A stretch of 44,935 nt of DNA from Candidatus Limisoma faecipullorum (lineage in GTDB: Bacteria > Bacteroidota > Bacteroidia > Bacteroidales > Muribaculaceae): the NCBI GenBank assembly GCA_017694955.1, contig JADIMC010000034.1, positions 1 through 44,935 of the forward strand, in the 5' to 3' direction. Numbering within the stretch: the first letter of the stretch is position 1; each line of letters starts with the position of its first letter. Below are positions 44,346 through 44,935 of this stretch, piece by piece. The notes under the pieces are model-generated. The model was not told where the DNA came from and did no database searches. It saw only the letters and a list, made by a program, of their open reading frames with translations. Position numbers and translations under genes: made by a program.

Positions 44346-44935
44346 TCACTTTTTTATCTTCTCTCCGCTTCCACCGATTTCAACAGAGCCGACTCCGCCT
44401 CTTTTATAAGTAGCCTTCACGGAAGCATAGCAATCAATCGAACCGACGCCGCTGCAATCAGCATCGACAGTCTTGCATTTCAACCCTCCGGCTTCGATTG
44501 AGCCTACGCCGCTGTTGACGAGAACGGCGTTGTCAGCCGTCCCGCTTACGCTTACCGAGCCTACGCCGCTATTATCGATTTTCACATTCCTGGCCGTAAG
44601 CTTGTCGATTTCGGTGGAGCCTACGCCATCGCTTTCCACTTCAAAATAACCGGCCTTTATCGTGCCGAGCTCGCAGCTTCCCACACCGTCGGAATCAAGC
44701 TTGAACGAAGGGGTGTCGAGCGACTTGATTGTCACGTTGCCAACGCCGTCGTTGTTCAATTCTGTCAGCGACGCGCCTGTAACCGTGACAGTAAGATCGA
44801 CCTTGCCGCGCACCTTGTATCCTTTTTTCTTGTCGATATGCAAAGTGCCGTTCCTCACCTCATATTTCACAATGTCCAGAAGATTGTCATTGCCTTTGAC
44901 TTCGATTTTCGACACTCCAGTCTTGTCCTGAACAA
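44346..44935 (-). CDS. GIN-domain (DUF2807) protein, N-terminus outside the window
   Basis: About 196 residues are visible; the frame stays open to the window edge (VQDKTG before VSKIEVKGNDN), so the start and any signal peptide are beyond it. The repeat unit is obvious: DGVGS or SGVGS occurs every 18-20 residues (NNDGVGNV, SDGVGSCEL, SDGVGSTEI, NSGVGSVSV, NSGVGSIEA, CSGVGSIDC, RGGVGSVEI), giving a beta-solenoid. It is a relative of the protein at 27913 but much more regular. Function unknown. Confidence 0.85.
   Translation of the reverse strand, partial: VQDKTGVSKIEVKGNDNLLDIVKYEVRNGTLHIDKKKGYKVRGKVDLTVTVTGASLTELNNDGVGNVTIKSLDTPSFKLDSDGVGSCELGTIKAGYFEVESDGVGSTEIDKLTARNVKIDNSGVGSVSVSGTADNAVLVNSGVGSIEAGGLKCKTVDADCSGVGSIDCYASVKATYKRGGVGSVEIGGSGEKIKK

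Overview
The window reads as a chromosomal segment of a Bacteroidales bacterium, most likely a Muribaculaceae-type gut commensal. The support is: promoters of the Bacteroidota type (TTG, 17-21 bases, TAnnTTTG) before many genes; AT-rich starts without strong Shine-Dalgarno sites; Bacteroidota-typical families (TonB receptor with a DUF5689-like lipoprotein, GIN/DUF2807 proteins, a PCMD-like secreted protein, NamZ/DUF1343); and the host-type rimP-nusA-infB order. Genus and species cannot be read from the sequence.

Layout. 1-410: 5' end of a probably frameshifted ATPase gene (minus), three 33-bp tandem repeats and a duplicated promoter. 411-10695: MATE exporter; polA, tatA, tatC and a HAD phosphatase (minus); a polyprenyl synthase and rnhB (plus); nadB-panB (minus). 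10840-13145: a PCMD-like secreted protein, a XerD-type recombinase and YjbQ (plus). 13139-18702 (minus): namZ, a sodium symporter and a WYL regulator (candidate cell-wall sugar salvage operon), then an ABM protein, threonine aldolase and xpt. 18787-20684 (minus): a self-contained two-gene unit encoding a small acidic protein and a phage-capsid-like protein with an N-terminal membrane segment, lying among host genes with no other phage gene. 20777-30260: slyD, tRNA-Leu(CAG), rimP-nusA-infB-folK, then dusB, a GIN-domain protein and a Wzx-like flippase. 30343-32640: an accessory island holding a remnant Rhs tip with an HExxGH metallopeptidase-like toxin end interrupted at a seven-A run, a candidate immunity protein, three lipoproteins and a small membrane protein. 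32690-37046: cdd, a LysM glucosaminidase, a small membrane protein, ald and gapA, the last with a possible attenuator leader. 37237-43254: a secreted EEP nuclease/phosphatase, a TonB receptor and a mosaic lipoprotein. 43331-end (minus): AlkD-like protein, rubredoxin and a second, partial GIN-domain protein.

The strongest candidate for something undescribed is the capsid-like operon at 18787-20684: it has its own host-type promoter and terminator, its shell protein starts with a membrane helix, and no terminase, portal, protease or tail gene is present. The Rhs remnant and its gene cluster, the namZ operon and the nuclease/TonB/DUF5689 operon are the next most interesting. All function calls come from reading motifs by eye; no database search was run.
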